From GCA-958296115 sp965222445 (GTDB lineage Bacteria > Chloroflexota > Dehalococcoidia > Lucifugimonadales > CAJWER01): DNA of 64,000 nucleotides. Position numbers and translations under genes: made by a program. Below the pieces are notes generated by a model, which was not told the origin of the DNA, did not search any database, and saw only the letters and a list, made by a program, of their open reading frames with translations. The DNA lies in contig CBDCTY010000002.1 of the NCBI GenBank assembly GCA_965222445.1, forward strand, positions 930,001 through 994,000, read 5' to 3'. Numbering within the stretch: position 1 is the stretch's first letter; each line of letters starts with the position of its first letter. Positions 45,701-54,884 of this stretch are shown piece by piece.

Positions 45701-45912
45701 GAGGAGTTTCTCCTTTCAACGGCACCAGCGCCGCCGAGTTGCCTACGGAGTCGCTCACGATCCAAGGCACGTTTGGGTTGGCGGCGCCGTGAAATCAGTT
45801 GCCAGGGCAGGACGATAAGGAGATAGCCGTAGAGTATGAAGAAGCCTACTCCGTCGAACAGCACCATTGCGATGACGAAGGCAGCGACGAACAGTAGGAA
45901 GGTCTTCAGCAT
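45697..45912 (-). CDS. Intron-borne small membrane protein
   Basis: Encodes 71 residues from ATG at 45912, with AGGAG 7 nt upstream and a consensus promoter above that. Two membrane segments (LKTFLLFVAAFVIAMVLFDG and VGFFILYGYLLIVLPW) precede an Arg-rich tail (RRRQPKRALDRERLRRQL). Unknown function. It lies antisense in domain IV of the intron, after the maturase. Confidence 0.55.
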   Translation of the reverse strand: MLKTFLLFVAAFVIAMVLFDGVGFFILYGYLLIVLPWQLISRRRQPKRALDRERLRRQLGGAGAVERRNSS

Positions 45913-45934
45913 GAGCCATCTCCTCTCAACGGAA

Positions 45935-45963
45935 AGTCTATGCAACCGCACATGCGCTGTCAA
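45935..45963 (-). promoter_or_regulatory. Consensus antisense promoter in intron domain IV
   Basis: -35 TTGACA (45958-45963), exactly 17 nt, -10 TAGACT (45935-45940). It drives the two overlapping small membrane ORFs. Confidence 0.7.
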
Positions 45964-46059
45964 GGCCGTTGTCTTGACCTGTGAAACTTACACCAAAGCT
46001 ACGATGCGGGTCGGTAGTGCACCGATACCCTCGACACTACCGACCCACTAGACACCGGA

Positions 46060-46093
46060 GAGCCGGATGCGGTGGAAGCCGCACGTCCGGTTC
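46060..46093 (+). ncRNA. Group II intron domain V
   Basis: 34-nt hairpin GAGCCGGATGCGGTGGAAGC (first 20 nt) closing with CGTCCGGTTC. It carries the catalytic AGC triad at its second to fourth bases and the GGAA-type tetraloop. Confidence 0.9.
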
Positions 46094-46156
46094 GGAAGGG
46101 GGCCGACGGAAAAGTGCTCCGCTAACGCGGGGTAACTCGCCGGCGGCCTACCTTAC

Positions 46157-46430
46157 TGTCCTACCGCTGGAAGGCCGCCGTGATACAGCGGTGGGCGGTG
46201 TCCAGGGGAAGGCTGGTGAGGGACGAGGAGACGGGCGAGCCCTTCCGGGTGCCCTGCTGCCCCGACTGCACCGCTCAGATCGTGGACAAGGACGGAGTGC
46301 CCCTAACCGACGCCGACCTGAACCGCCGTAAGCACGTCTGCGCCCACTGCGAGGCTCCCCTCTGGCAGGCCGACAAGTCCGGCCCCGCCCGCTACCCTCT
46401 GGCCGACTACGTGAAGCACCGCATGAGTGG
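46157..46430 (+). pseudogene. DEAD/SNF2-type ATPase, exon 2
   Basis: Reads (L)SYRWKAAVIQRWAVSRGRL, then CCPDCTAQI and HVCAHCEAPLWQ, a four-Cys zinc site, then YPLADYVKHRM. It breaks at a second intron remnant near 46430-46480. The frame fits exon 1 once the intron is removed. Confidence 0.7.
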
Positions 46431-47464
46431 GCGGCGGCGCAGTGGGATCTCGACCCTAACGCTCGACAACGGCGAAGAAAGGCGGGTCTCGGCAACTTCA
46501 AGATGGTGCGCTACGCAGACGACTTCGTAGTCGTCAGCAACGGCACCAAAGCCGAGGTCAAGGCCACCAAAGCGGCCATACAACAGTTTCTGGAAAACGA
46601 ACTCCACCTGACGCTATCGGAAGAAAAGACGGCCATCACCCACGTCAACGACGGCTTCGACTTCCTGGGTTTTCATATCCAGCGCAAGCAGGTCGATGGC
46701 AGGTGGGCCGTACACCTTCGACCGACGGCCAAGGCCAAGGAGCGAGTGAAACAGAAGCTCAAAGACCTGACTTCCAGAAGATGGACTTGGATGGACGAGT
46801 ACAACCGACTGACGACCCTGAACGCTATCGTGCAGGGCTGGGCCGGATACTACCGGTACACCAGCTTCGTGCGGGACATCGGCGAAATCACCGAGTTCGC
46901 ATGGTTCCGCTACCTCTACTGGTTGCGGGAGAAGCACAAGGGCAGTCACAAGGGACAGCTTATCCGAAGCAAATCCAAGAGGCTCCATGGCAGAATCCGT
47001 TGGCATGCTGAGGTGCGCGAAGGCGGTAACACGCTGGAGGCGTACCAATGGCTCCCCACCAGACAGGAACTCGACCGCCAACGCTACCGGCGGAAGGGCA
47101 AGGCGGGCTTCCCGCATCCCTACATGTCCGGCCACGCAGAGACGGCGAGCGACCATCCACAGGGGGAAACCGGCCCAGATGAGCGTATCTACACGGCAAC
47201 CGTCGGGGTAAGTAACCGCAAACGCGACGAACCCCTCGACTTTGCCGAACAGCGACTCAGGGCAAAGGTGCGTGACGGCATGAAGTGCCGGAAGTGTGGC
47301 GCACGGGCAGACTTGCACGTCCACCACATCAAGGGCATGAAATCACACGCGCTCAGTAACCTGGTCACGCTCTGCCGGACGTACCATAAGGCCATACACC
47401 GTTCGAGCCAACTACAAACCGTCTAACGGAGAGCCGGGTGCCTTGAAAGTGGCACGCCCGGTTC
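46431..47464 (+). mobile_element. Second group II intron remnant
   Basis: The 5' half, with domains I-III and the RT N-terminus, is missing. What is left is the RT C-terminal half and a domain V 34-mer at 47431-47464 (GAGCCGGGTG ... CCCGGTTC). Domain VI is not recognisable after it, so both ends are lost and it cannot splice. Its sequence differs from the first intron. Confidence 0.75.
46482..47426 (+). pseudogene. Truncated group II intron RT/maturase
   Basis: Begins in the middle of the RT at KMVRYADDFVVVSNGTKAEV, keeps the thumb/maturase region (FDFLGFHIQRKQVDGRW, NAIVQGWAGYYRYTSFVRD) and the HNH domain (CRKCGARADLHVHHIKGMKS). The second zinc-type pair is CRTYH, with Tyr for the second Cys of CRTCH, so the nuclease site is damaged. 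About half of the protein is gone. Confidence 0.85.
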
Positions 47465-47474
47465 GGTGAGAGGG

Positions 47475-48017
47475 ATGGCGCAAACCAGTCGGAGCAATCC
47501 GGCCATCGGCGGCGCTGTCCCTACTCAATACGACCTGATGATGGCGTTGGCACGGAAGATCGTCAGCGGCGAGGAGGAGGATGCCGACGCCGAGACGATG
47601 GAGGAGGTCTTCGCCCAGGCCAGGGACGCCGAGGCCGTCTCGGAGGAGCCGCTGGTGGACGAGGGCTGGAAGCTGGTCGAGAGCCTGCCCCGCACTGGAT
47701 GCGGGGTCGAACCGGCGACCGTCGAGAGTAATGGCAACGGGCCCAACGGCCATCACGATGCCACTGGCATCGGGCCGACGGTCGAGCTGGCGCCGGTCAA
47801 CGGTCAAATGCCCGCCAACGGGCACGGCAACAGCCACCACGAGGATGACCCGGAGCCGCAGCGGACGCTGTTCTCCTGGGCGGAGTTCATGGCCGAGGAA
47901 CCGCTAAAGCCCAAGGGCCGCAGGCGCAAGCCGCAGCTCGCAGCCGCGTCCCTCTTTGAGTGGGCGCTTACCCTTGAGCAGGAACGGGAGGCGGAGCCGG
48001 TCGGCGCAGGACGCTGA
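47475..48017 (+). CDS. Acidic protein downstream of intron remnant
   Basis: Encodes 180 residues (MAQTSRSNPAIGGAVPTQYD). The acidic middle EEEDADAETMEEVFAQARDA is followed by LVESLPRTGCGVEPATVES, which contains a translated hairpin repeat. The C-terminus has two motifs of one type, LFSWAEFMAEE and LFEWALTLEQE, as if repeated. It may be the C-terminal tail of the broken ATPase or a separate gene; the intron edge hides which. Confidence 0.45.
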   Translation: MAQTSRSNPAIGGAVPTQYDLMMALARKIVSGEEEDADAETMEEVFAQARDAEAVSEEPLVDEGWKLVESLPRTGCGVEPATVESNGNGPNGHHDATGIGPTVELAPVNGQMPANGHGNSHHEDDPEPQRTLFSWAEFMAEEPLKPKGRRRKPQLAAASLFEWALTLEQEREAEPVGAGR

Positions 48018-48118
48018 CAGCAGAGATACGGGGGAGGTCGTCGCCATAGTTGCGACGGCCTCCCCCCTGCTTGCCCATGTATGCGGCCCTTTTGCATTTC
48101 AGGAAGGAGAAGAACCAA

Positions 48119-48457
48119 ATGAACCCCCTAAACGACAACAACATTCGAAGTGACGCCAAGGACCGACAGAAGGAGGTATGCAGTGGTCACGATGCACCTG
48201 GTTCCGCCGATGCCAGGAAGGAAGAACCTCTCTGCAAAGGCAGAGTCTCCGTCCACGACTTGATCGACGTGGACGGCTACCTGTATCAGTGGATGCATGA
48301 CTTCCCGGTTCCGACCGTCTGCGAGCCGTGCAAGGCTCTCGCGATTCAGTGGGCCGAGAAACGCTGCCAAGAATTGGAAGCTGCCGAAGGTGTGTGCCGG
48401 GACAAGGCCGAGAGACTGCGGGATAGGGATGCGGTGCGCTACCGGAACAGCGTGTAA
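48119..48457 (+). CDS. Island protein of unknown function
   Basis: Encodes 112 residues from ATG at 48119 with AAGGAG 9 nt upstream. Contains a compact region VSVHDLIDVDGYLYQWMHDF with two Cys (VCEPCKALAIQWAEKRCQ) and a charged helical end. Could be a small zinc-binding protein (two Cys pairs incomplete). No family recognised. Confidence 0.45.
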   Translation: MNPLNDNNIRSDAKDRQKEVCSGHDAPGSADARKEEPLCKGRVSVHDLIDVDGYLYQWMHDFPVPTVCEPCKALAIQWAEKRCQELEAAEGVCRDKAERLRDRDAVRYRNSV

Positions 48458-48854
48458 GGAGGCGAACTTGGAGGCAGACGAAATGAAAGATGAGGCGCAC
48501 GAATATCGATAAATCGTCGACCGATTGTCGAGGGAGACTGGCCTGAACCGTAGTGGCGACTAGGAGGCAGGCGCGGCTCATCTATTATGTATGAGCCCCT
48601 TTCGCGTTTCTCCGAGTGTCGCCAAGAGAGCTATGGCCCTCGCCGAAGAAGAGCGAAACGCCCGTTCAACCCGCAGTCCCCAACTCGGGCGGAACTTGAA
48701 CTCTTAAGCGCCAACCCACTTGGGGAGGCCGCCTTCAGTCATGTGACGGTCTCCCCAAGTCTAATCTCCTGGTCTTCCACTTGGTAGACGAACTGAACGG
48801 CTCGCTTGAATCGTGGCAGAGCCCCCACCAGTCATCCATCAGGACCAGCGGCCC
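48458..48854. other. Gene-free spacer
   Basis: Between the 112-aa gene and the convergent SWIM gene. Short frames only; no RNA or strong repeat seen. Confidence 0.5.
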
Positions 48855-49766
48855 TCAATCGCTCTGAATCCGCCATTCACCCAGAAACACACGCACTCCG
48901 GCTGGCGATGCCTTACGGTACATCCCCTCCAACGCAGGGATGAAGCCGTCCTGACCCCTCCAGAACTGGAAGCTGCCCAACCGTTTCGGCAGCGCCGCAG
49001 AAAACGTTGGGATGCGCGCTGCTCCGTGGGCAGCAGCATCCTCTCGATCAGCGCTCTCTTGGCCCCAGAACTCGGTGGGATCAACAGGAAGCGGCTCAGG
49101 TGGTGATTGATCTAGCACCTGATCAGCGGAAGACTCGATGGTCGTTTCATTGGCTCCAATGCCGCTCCCCGCCGCCTCGAGCCCGGCCAAGCCCAAGAGT
49201 TCCTCTCGCTCCGCTCCCCTCAGCTTAAATATCAGGAAGGGGTCGCGGTCGAACTCCTCACCCAAGAGGAGGTAGACCGCCGCGATGTGCTTGCAAGGGT
49301 TTGACCAGTCGGGGCAGGAGCAGTCGGTCTCAAGATCGTCGCTCCTGTCAGGGAAGAGGGAAAGTCCTACTTCCCAGAAGAAGTTCTCGATATTCTCGGG
49401 CATCTGGCCAGCCAGCATCTTCGCGGCGAAGACGGGCCGCTCTAACAGCGCCGTGGTCACCTTCTTCCAGTCCGAACCTCCAAGCGTCTCGACTCTGATC
49501 TCGACACGGTAGGGCCGGGCACGAGATCCCTGCACTCTGGCCATCACAGCGCCCTTTTCGACATCAATCGATAGCACCTGGCCCCGGCGGGCATAGGACC
49601 TGCCGCGGCCAAGCCTCGCTCCGAGGTCGAAGCCCTCAAGGACCTCTATCCAGCGGCTAGCCCACCAACTCTGGCCGAATCTGCCCCGTGTGGACTGGGC
49701 CTTGATGCCGCCCTTCGCCTTACGAGGTCGGGAAGGCTCGAAGTATCCATCGTAACGATGTGCCAT
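48855..49766 (-). CDS. SWIM zinc-finger protein
   Basis: Encodes 303 residues. The SWIM motif is CSCPDWSNPCKHIAAVYLLL (C-x-C ... C-x-H). The N-terminal part (FGQSWWASRWIEVLE, YARRGQVLSIDVEKGAVMAR) is the usual companion domain. Such proteins occur with SNF2 helicases, and here the ATG follows the helicase stop by one base, with the helicase end supplying AGGAGG. They should act as one complex on DNA (inference from association). Confidence 0.9.
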   Translation of the reverse strand: MAHRYDGYFEPSRPRKAKGGIKAQSTRGRFGQSWWASRWIEVLEGFDLGARLGRGRSYARRGQVLSIDVEKGAVMARVQGSRARPYRVEIRVETLGGSDWKKVTTALLERPVFAAKMLAGQMPENIENFFWEVGLSLFPDRSDDLETDCSCPDWSNPCKHIAAVYLLLGEEFDRDPFLIFKLRGAEREELLGLAGLEAAGSGIGANETTIESSADQVLDQSPPEPLPVDPTEFWGQESADREDAAAHGAARIPTFSAALPKRLGSFQFWRGQDGFIPALEGMYRKASPAGVRVFLGEWRIQSD

Positions 49767-49767
49767 C

Positions 49768-52700
49768 CTATCCTCCTGGGGCTTCCTTGCCCAGAGCCAA
49801 GACCTCTCTCAGGTCGTCGTTGGAGAGCTCCGTAAGCCAGCCCTCACCTGCTCCCACGACTCGTTCAGAGATTTCCTTCTTGATCTCGATCATCTCGTCG
49901 ATCTTCTCCTCCAGCGTTCCGGCGCAGATGAACTTGTGGACCTGGACGTTTCGCGTCTGGCCGATGCGGAATACCCGGTCGGTTGCCTGGTCCTCGACGG
50001 CAGGGTTCCACCAGCGGTCGAAGTGGAAGACGTGGTTGGCCGAGGTTAGGTTCAACCCGGTGCCGCCGGCCTTCAGAGACAGAATGAAGACCTGCGGTCC
50101 GCCGCCCTCATCCTGGAAGCGCTCCACCATGCGGTCGCGCTGGCGCTTCGGCACCCCGCCGTGAAGGAACAGCGCCTCTAGGCCGAACGTCTCCTGCACT
50201 TGGCGTTGAAGCAGGTCGCCCATCTCCGCGAACTGGCTGAAGACCAGCGCCCGGTCGCCGACCTCGATAACCTCCTCCAGCATCTCCGTCAATCTCGTGA
50301 GCTTGCCTGACCGGCCGTTGATGCCGGAGTTGTCGCCCAGGAACTGTGCCGGATGGTTGCAGACCTGCTTGAGCTTGGAGAGCGTGGCCAGGACCAGCCC
50401 TCTCCGCTGGATGCCATCGGCCGACTCCAACGCCTCTTCCATCTCCTTGAGAACGGAGGCATACAGAGATGCCTGCTCCTTCGTCAGCGGGCAGAAGACC
50501 TTCGTCTCCAGCTTCTCGGGAAGATCGGAGATGATCGACCTATCCGTCTTGAGTCTACGGAGGATGAAAGGGCCGGTAACGCGCTTGAGGCGCTCTGCCG
50601 CGCTCGCGTCCCGCTCGGCCTGGATGGGCACGAAGAAGTTGCGCTTGAACTCGCTCTGGGAGCCCAGGAAGCCGGGGTTCAAGAACTCCATGATCGACCA
50701 CAGGTCGCCCACGTTGTTCTCCACCGGCGTTCCGGTCAGGGCGATGCGGTAGTCGGCTACCAGTGACCGTGCTGCCCTCGCCTGCTTCGTCTCAGGGTTC
50801 TTGATGTTCTGGGCCTCGTCAAGCACCACGCCGCCCCACGGCACCTCCTTGAGGAACTTGAGGTCCCGATGCACCAGTCCGTAGCTGGAGACGACAATGG
50901 CGTGGCCCTCCACCTCCTTCTTGAACGTCGCACCTCGCTTCCTGCCGGGGCCGTGATGGACCAGCACAGGAAGCCGAGGAGTGAAGCGGGCGGCCTCTTT
51001 CCGCCAGTTGTTTGCCACCGAGGTTGGACAGACGAGGAGGACAGGCCGTTTGCCGTCGGCCCGCCAATCGCGCTGGATGAGCGCCAGGGTCTGAATCGTC
51101 TTGCCCAAGCCCATGTCGTCGGCGAGGCACGCTCCGAGGCCCCATTGCCTCAGGAACGAAAGCCACGAATAGCCGCGGACCTGATAGGGACGGAGCGTGC
51201 CGGAGAAGCCCCTCGGAGACGCAAGCTCCTTGAACTCCGCCTGCCCATCCAACTGCTTCAGCAGCTTTCCGATCCATCCGGTGGCCCTGACGCCGTTGAA
51301 GCCGAAACCCTGCGGCGCGTCCCTGGCTCCGAGCGCCATCTGGATGACGTCCCGGACGGTCGCATTTTCAGCTCCCTTCTTCCTCCAGAAATCGATCGCC
51401 GCCTGAATCTCCTCGGCGCTCACCTCAACCCATTGACCGCGGACCCTGACCAGGGGGGCCTTCATCCGCGCAAGCGCCTCCAGCTCGCGGAGGGTGAGCC
51501 TCTGGTCTCCCAGGGCCACTTCCCAATCGAACTGAACAATCGTCTCCAGAGACAGACCGCTTCCACCCTGCATCTTCGGGCTCTTGACCTTGGCCTGGAC
51601 GGCCAGCCGGACCTTCGTGCCCTTGCGCGTCCACCAAGCAGGAAGCATCACGCCGTAGCCCGCCTGCTCAAGTGCGACGGCCTCCTCGGTCAGGAACTGA
51701 TGAGCTCTAGCAGTGTCAAGCAAGTATCCGGCGGGCCTTGCGTTCTCGAGGCTGGCCGTGATGGAAGGACAGATGCCGGAAGCCTGTCCCAGCGAGGAGA
51801 GCAGGAACTCCCGCACGTTCGAGCCGTTACGCCTGAGCGCGGATTTCTTGCGGGCCCTGGCCTTCCACGCTTCTTCTACCGGTATGAGAAGGCTCGGATC
51901 GTCGTGAGGCTGGAGCAGATAGCGGACGTACCATGCGTCATCGGAGGTCTTGTCATCCGCCCTATCGGTCCCCGCAGTATCTTCCGGTTCCTCCAGGCGG
52001 AAGCAGAGGCGGAACTGGGAACCTTCCGAAACCGCGACCGGTCGCCGCCATTCGCGGACCTGTGCGGCGAACTGGGAGAGATCGTACTCATCTCCCGCAA
52101 CGGTCCCGTCTTTCGACCTGAGGGCATGAAGCCAGGCGTCGTGCACGCTGTCAAAGGATGGCTTCTTCCTGCGACGACGGGGCGCGGGTAGAGACGCATC
52201 GGAGGCTGCGGTGCGCACCAGGTGATCCGTTAGCGTGGCCACAAACTGCCTGAGCACGTCGGTGGAGGGCCTCTCAGGAGGCGCGGCCGCGCCCGGCTCG
52301 GAGAGCGCCCGCGCAGCCGCGGGCATCCGCCCGGCCAGCGCGGGCAGGCGTTCCGCGTCCGTCCCCATGAAGATGGGGTCCCACGTCGCGCGGCGCGCAT
52401 CATTGTCGGTCGTCAGACCCGGAAGAAACTGCTGCCGCGCCACCATCGACCCTGCAAAGCGGAGCGCCTCCGCCCAGTACGCGAGATCAGAGCCGACGAT
52501 CACGCCTGCCGCGAGCGTCCGGCTGCCCATGGACGCGCCCAGACGCTCCACGGCCTCCTCCGTCGAGAGTCGATAGGCTGCGACCGTCCATGGCGCAATC
52601 TTCGTCTTCGCACGAGACCTGGGCGGTTCTGCGATCAGGCTGCTGGAAGGAATGGGGCTGTCGCCCTTGGTCGGCAGCCAGGCCGTCACGTGGCAAGTCC

Positions 52701-52905
52701 GCTTTGCCGCCGGTTTGGGACCGAGCGCCGTTTTCTTTAGGGCTTCCGCCAAGCCGCGAGCGCTGGCGGCAAACGGATGAGGACTCGCATAGGACACCTT
52801 CGTCCTTCGCCGACGCCTTGAGGGCGGGTGGACGCCATCGTCCCTCAATGCTTCGCCCCAGAGAACCAGCGCGCCGTCAGACTCGCCTGCATGTAGGATA
52901 ATCAT
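49768..52905 (-). CDS. SNF2-family DNA helicase/translocase
   Basis: Encodes 1045 residues. The N-terminal 500 residues hold the SNF2-associated domain (VRVRGQWVEVSAEEIQAAID). The two motor lobes follow: motif I ADDMGLGKTIQTLAL, motif II VVLDEAQNIKN, motif III ALTGTPVENN, and lobe 2 LVFSQFAEMGDLLQRQ, GGTGLNLTSANHVFHFDRWW and QATDRVFRIGQTRNVQVHKF. It is intact in all motifs. It is the first gene of the helicase-SWIM pair; hsdM remnants lie upstream. A role in defence or DNA repair of the island is possible but not shown. Confidence 0.94.
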   Translation of the reverse strand: MIILHAGESDGALVLWGEALRDDGVHPPSRRRRRTKVSYASPHPFAASARGLAEALKKTALGPKPAAKRTCHVTAWLPTKGDSPIPSSSLIAEPPRSRAKTKIAPWTVAAYRLSTEEAVERLGASMGSRTLAAGVIVGSDLAYWAEALRFAGSMVARQQFLPGLTTDNDARRATWDPIFMGTDAERLPALAGRMPAAARALSEPGAAAPPERPSTDVLRQFVATLTDHLVRTAASDASLPAPRRRRKKPSFDSVHDAWLHALRSKDGTVAGDEYDLSQFAAQVREWRRPVAVSEGSQFRLCFRLEEPEDTAGTDRADDKTSDDAWYVRYLLQPHDDPSLLIPVEEAWKARARKKSALRRNGSNVREFLLSSLGQASGICPSITASLENARPAGYLLDTARAHQFLTEEAVALEQAGYGVMLPAWWTRKGTKVRLAVQAKVKSPKMQGGSGLSLETIVQFDWEVALGDQRLTLRELEALARMKAPLVRVRGQWVEVSAEEIQAAIDFWRKKGAENATVRDVIQMALGARDAPQGFGFNGVRATGWIGKLLKQLDGQAEFKELASPRGFSGTLRPYQVRGYSWLSFLRQWGLGACLADDMGLGKTIQTLALIQRDWRADGKRPVLLVCPTSVANNWRKEAARFTPRLPVLVHHGPGRKRGATFKKEVEGHAIVVSSYGLVHRDLKFLKEVPWGGVVLDEAQNIKNPETKQARAARSLVADYRIALTGTPVENNVGDLWSIMEFLNPGFLGSQSEFKRNFFVPIQAERDASAAERLKRVTGPFILRRLKTDRSIISDLPEKLETKVFCPLTKEQASLYASVLKEMEEALESADGIQRRGLVLATLSKLKQVCNHPAQFLGDNSGINGRSGKLTRLTEMLEEVIEVGDRALVFSQFAEMGDLLQRQVQETFGLEALFLHGGVPKRQRDRMVERFQDEGGGPQVFILSLKAGGTGLNLTSANHVFHFDRWWNPAVEDQATDRVFRIGQTRNVQVHKFICAGTLEEKIDEMIEIKKEISERVVGAGEGWLTELSNDDLREVLALGKEAPGG

Positions 52906-53105
52906 GGCAAGGATTCCAGTTGTACAAGGACCTCCGTCTATGCCGACAGGTCGACTGCAATCTCTTCGAGCTGCTCCAGGGCAGTACGGAGGTCTTCGAC
53001 GATCTCCTCGGCGATCTGGTCCGGAGGCGGCAGGTTGGCAGAGTCCTCCATGCTTTCGTCGCGCAGCCAGAAGATGTCGAGGTTCACCTTGTCCCGCTTC
53101 ACTAG

Positions 53106-53910
53106 GTTGTGTTGATATTTGTATTATACTGGGTGTATGTCAACAGTTACACTTCCGTCGGAACAATGGTCAAAGATGTTTGAGTTCCTTCGTGGGGAGT
53201 CCGGGTTGTACGTCGGACGGGAAGCCGAATGTAGGCGGTTCATCGATGCTGTCCTATGGATTACGCGGTCTGGCGCACAATGGAGGATGCTGCCATCAGA
53301 GTACGGTAAATGGAACAGCGTCTACAAGCGATTCGCCCGCTGGTGTGACCACGGAGTATGGGAGCGTATCCATCAGCATTTCGTCGATGACCCCGACATG
53401 GAATACCTCATCATCGACAGTACGGTCGTCCGGGCACATCCTTCGGCGGCTGGGGCACCCCAAAAAAGGGGGGCAAGCATCCCAAGCCCTTGGTCGTAGC
53501 CGTGGAGGGTTCAGCACAAAGGTCCATGTGAGTGTCGACGGCCTCGGTAACCCGTTGAGATTTACGTTGACTGGAGGACAGGAGCACGATGTGACTCAGG
53601 CCAACGAGCTCATAGCCGGTATGGAGAGTGAGTATGTGATTGCAGACCGAGCATACGACTCCAACCAGTTCCTCGAGTCCGTGATCGAGGGCGGCGCGTT
53701 TCCGGTAATACCTCCTCGCTCGAATCGTACGGAACCGCATTCATACGATACGTACCTCTACCGAGAGCGTCACCTCGTTGAGTGTCTCATCGGCAAGATC
53801 AAGCACTTCCGACGCATCTTCTCCCGATTCGACAAGCTGGCAAACAGGTACCTCGGCTTCCTTCATTTCGTCGGTGCCATCATATGGTTAAGATGAAATG
53901 TCAACACAAC
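53106..53910 (+). mobile_element. IS5-family (IS427-like) element
   Basis: 805 bp with inverted ends GTTGTGTTGA / TCAACACAAC and a 4-bp palindromic CTAG duplication (53102-53105 and 53911-53914). The same terminal repeat occurs in the MITE at 62312-62488 and near 8031. Confidence 0.9.
53137..53896 (+). CDS. IS5-family transposase, two frames joined by frameshift
   Basis: The first frame from MSTVTLPSEQWSKMFEFLRG has the DUF4096 N-terminal part and the first Asp in YLIIDSTVVRAHP. At the A6G6 run near 53462 the product moves to the +1 frame: HPKKGGQASQALGRSRGGFS, then the second Asp in VIADRAYDSNQF and the Glu in ERHLVECLIGKIKHFRRI. IS427-group elements make their transposase by programmed frameshifting at such a run, so this copy is probably functional. 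Confidence 0.88.
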
Positions 53911-54605
53911 CTAGGTCGTCGTAGCTGAATCGGCGGAGCCGTTCGGTCTCCTGGCGCTCGCGGCGGTCTTCCGGGTTGTAGCAGGCTACGAAGTCGTCCA
54001 GGTCGGAGCGTGTCAGCGGGTTGGTCTTTAGGGTGAAGCGCCGGTTGGTGCGAAGGTCGTAGATCCACAGGTCGCGGGTCCACGGGGTCTCGCTGGCGGG
54101 CTTGCGGTCGAAGAAGAGCACGTTGGCCTAGACACCCTGGGCGTAAGAGACGCCGGTGGGCAGCCGCAGGAGGGTGTGGGTGTCGCACTCGACCAGCAGG
54201 CGCCGCCGCACCGGCGCCGCCTTCGAACAGGACGTTGTCGGGTACGACGACAGCCGCCCTCCCGTGCATCTTCAGCAGGGTCCGCACGTGCTGCAGGAAG
54301 TTGAGCTGCTTGTTGCTGGTCGTGGCCCAGAAGTCGGGGCGCTCCACCACCAGGCTCTCCCGCTCCGATTCCCCCTCCGTGTTGACGAAGGTGAAGCTGG
54401 ACTTCCGTCCGAAGGGCGGATTGGTCAACACCATGTCGAAGTTGACACCTGGATGGGTGCGCAGGCTGTCGTCCACGACAATGTTCGTCTCGTCCCCGCC
54501 GATGCCGTGCAGGTACAGATTCATCACCCCCATCCGGGCGGCGTTGTCGACGATCTCCCAGCCGTAAAGGGCGCTGTCTCGCAGGTGTTCTAACGACCTT
54601 ATCCC

Positions 54606-54884
54606 ATCTCAAGGATGCCTCCCTGCTATCCACCGTGCCTCATCCATTGAACGTCTCCGCATCCAGACCGGCATGGCGGGAACGCCTCTCCGAACTTCAC
54701 ATTGACGAATAGCCTGTGTCGGCAAAGGCCGCGATATAGTCCGGTGCGTCGGCAAACTTCGCCTGTCATGGGTTGCTTCATCAGATAAGCTCCGGCCCCT
54801 AGATCAGAAGCGCGGCGAGCGCCAGGAGTACTCCGATGCCGACCGCCCACTTCAGTTTGCCCTTCAGCGAAGGCACTGGTTCGC
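54606..54884. other. Spacer with possible hydrophobic peptide
   Basis: On the minus strand a frame ending at 54799 reads SLKGKLKWAVGIGVLLALAA, a single membrane span with no clear start. Nothing else. Confidence 0.3.

Larger units (their letters stand above)
42889..46156 (+). mobile_element. Group II intron, complete
   Basis: The 5' end is GTGCGCCGCG at 42889. A domain III-like region lies at about 43655-43715 (GTAGTCCGAGGACGGGAAAG), domain V is a canonical 34-mer at 46060-46093 and domain VI runs to the 3' end CCTTAC at 46156. Its encoded protein lies at 43752-45548. Two stretches that are not part of the usual RNA core, at 43300-43620 and 45560-45970, hold antisense small ORFs with their own promoters. 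Confidence 0.88.
52938..54605 (-). pseudogene. hsdM: Type I restriction-modification methyltransferase (hsdM), split
   Basis: The upstream part (54605-53911) reads LRDSALYGWEIVDNAARMGV, VNFDMVLTNPPFGRKSS with the catalytic NPPF, and later FFDRKPASETPWTRDLWIYD and RLRRFSYDDL. The downstream part (53105-52938) reads VKRDKVNLDIFWLRDES and ends EEIAVDLSA. Removing IS5 and one CTAG gives FSYDDL-VKRDKVN in one frame. There are also a frameshift near 54215 and an in-frame TAG at 54130-54132 where Lys is expected. The N-terminal specificity and SAM-binding part is missing. No hsdS or hsdR is seen. Confidence 0.85.
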
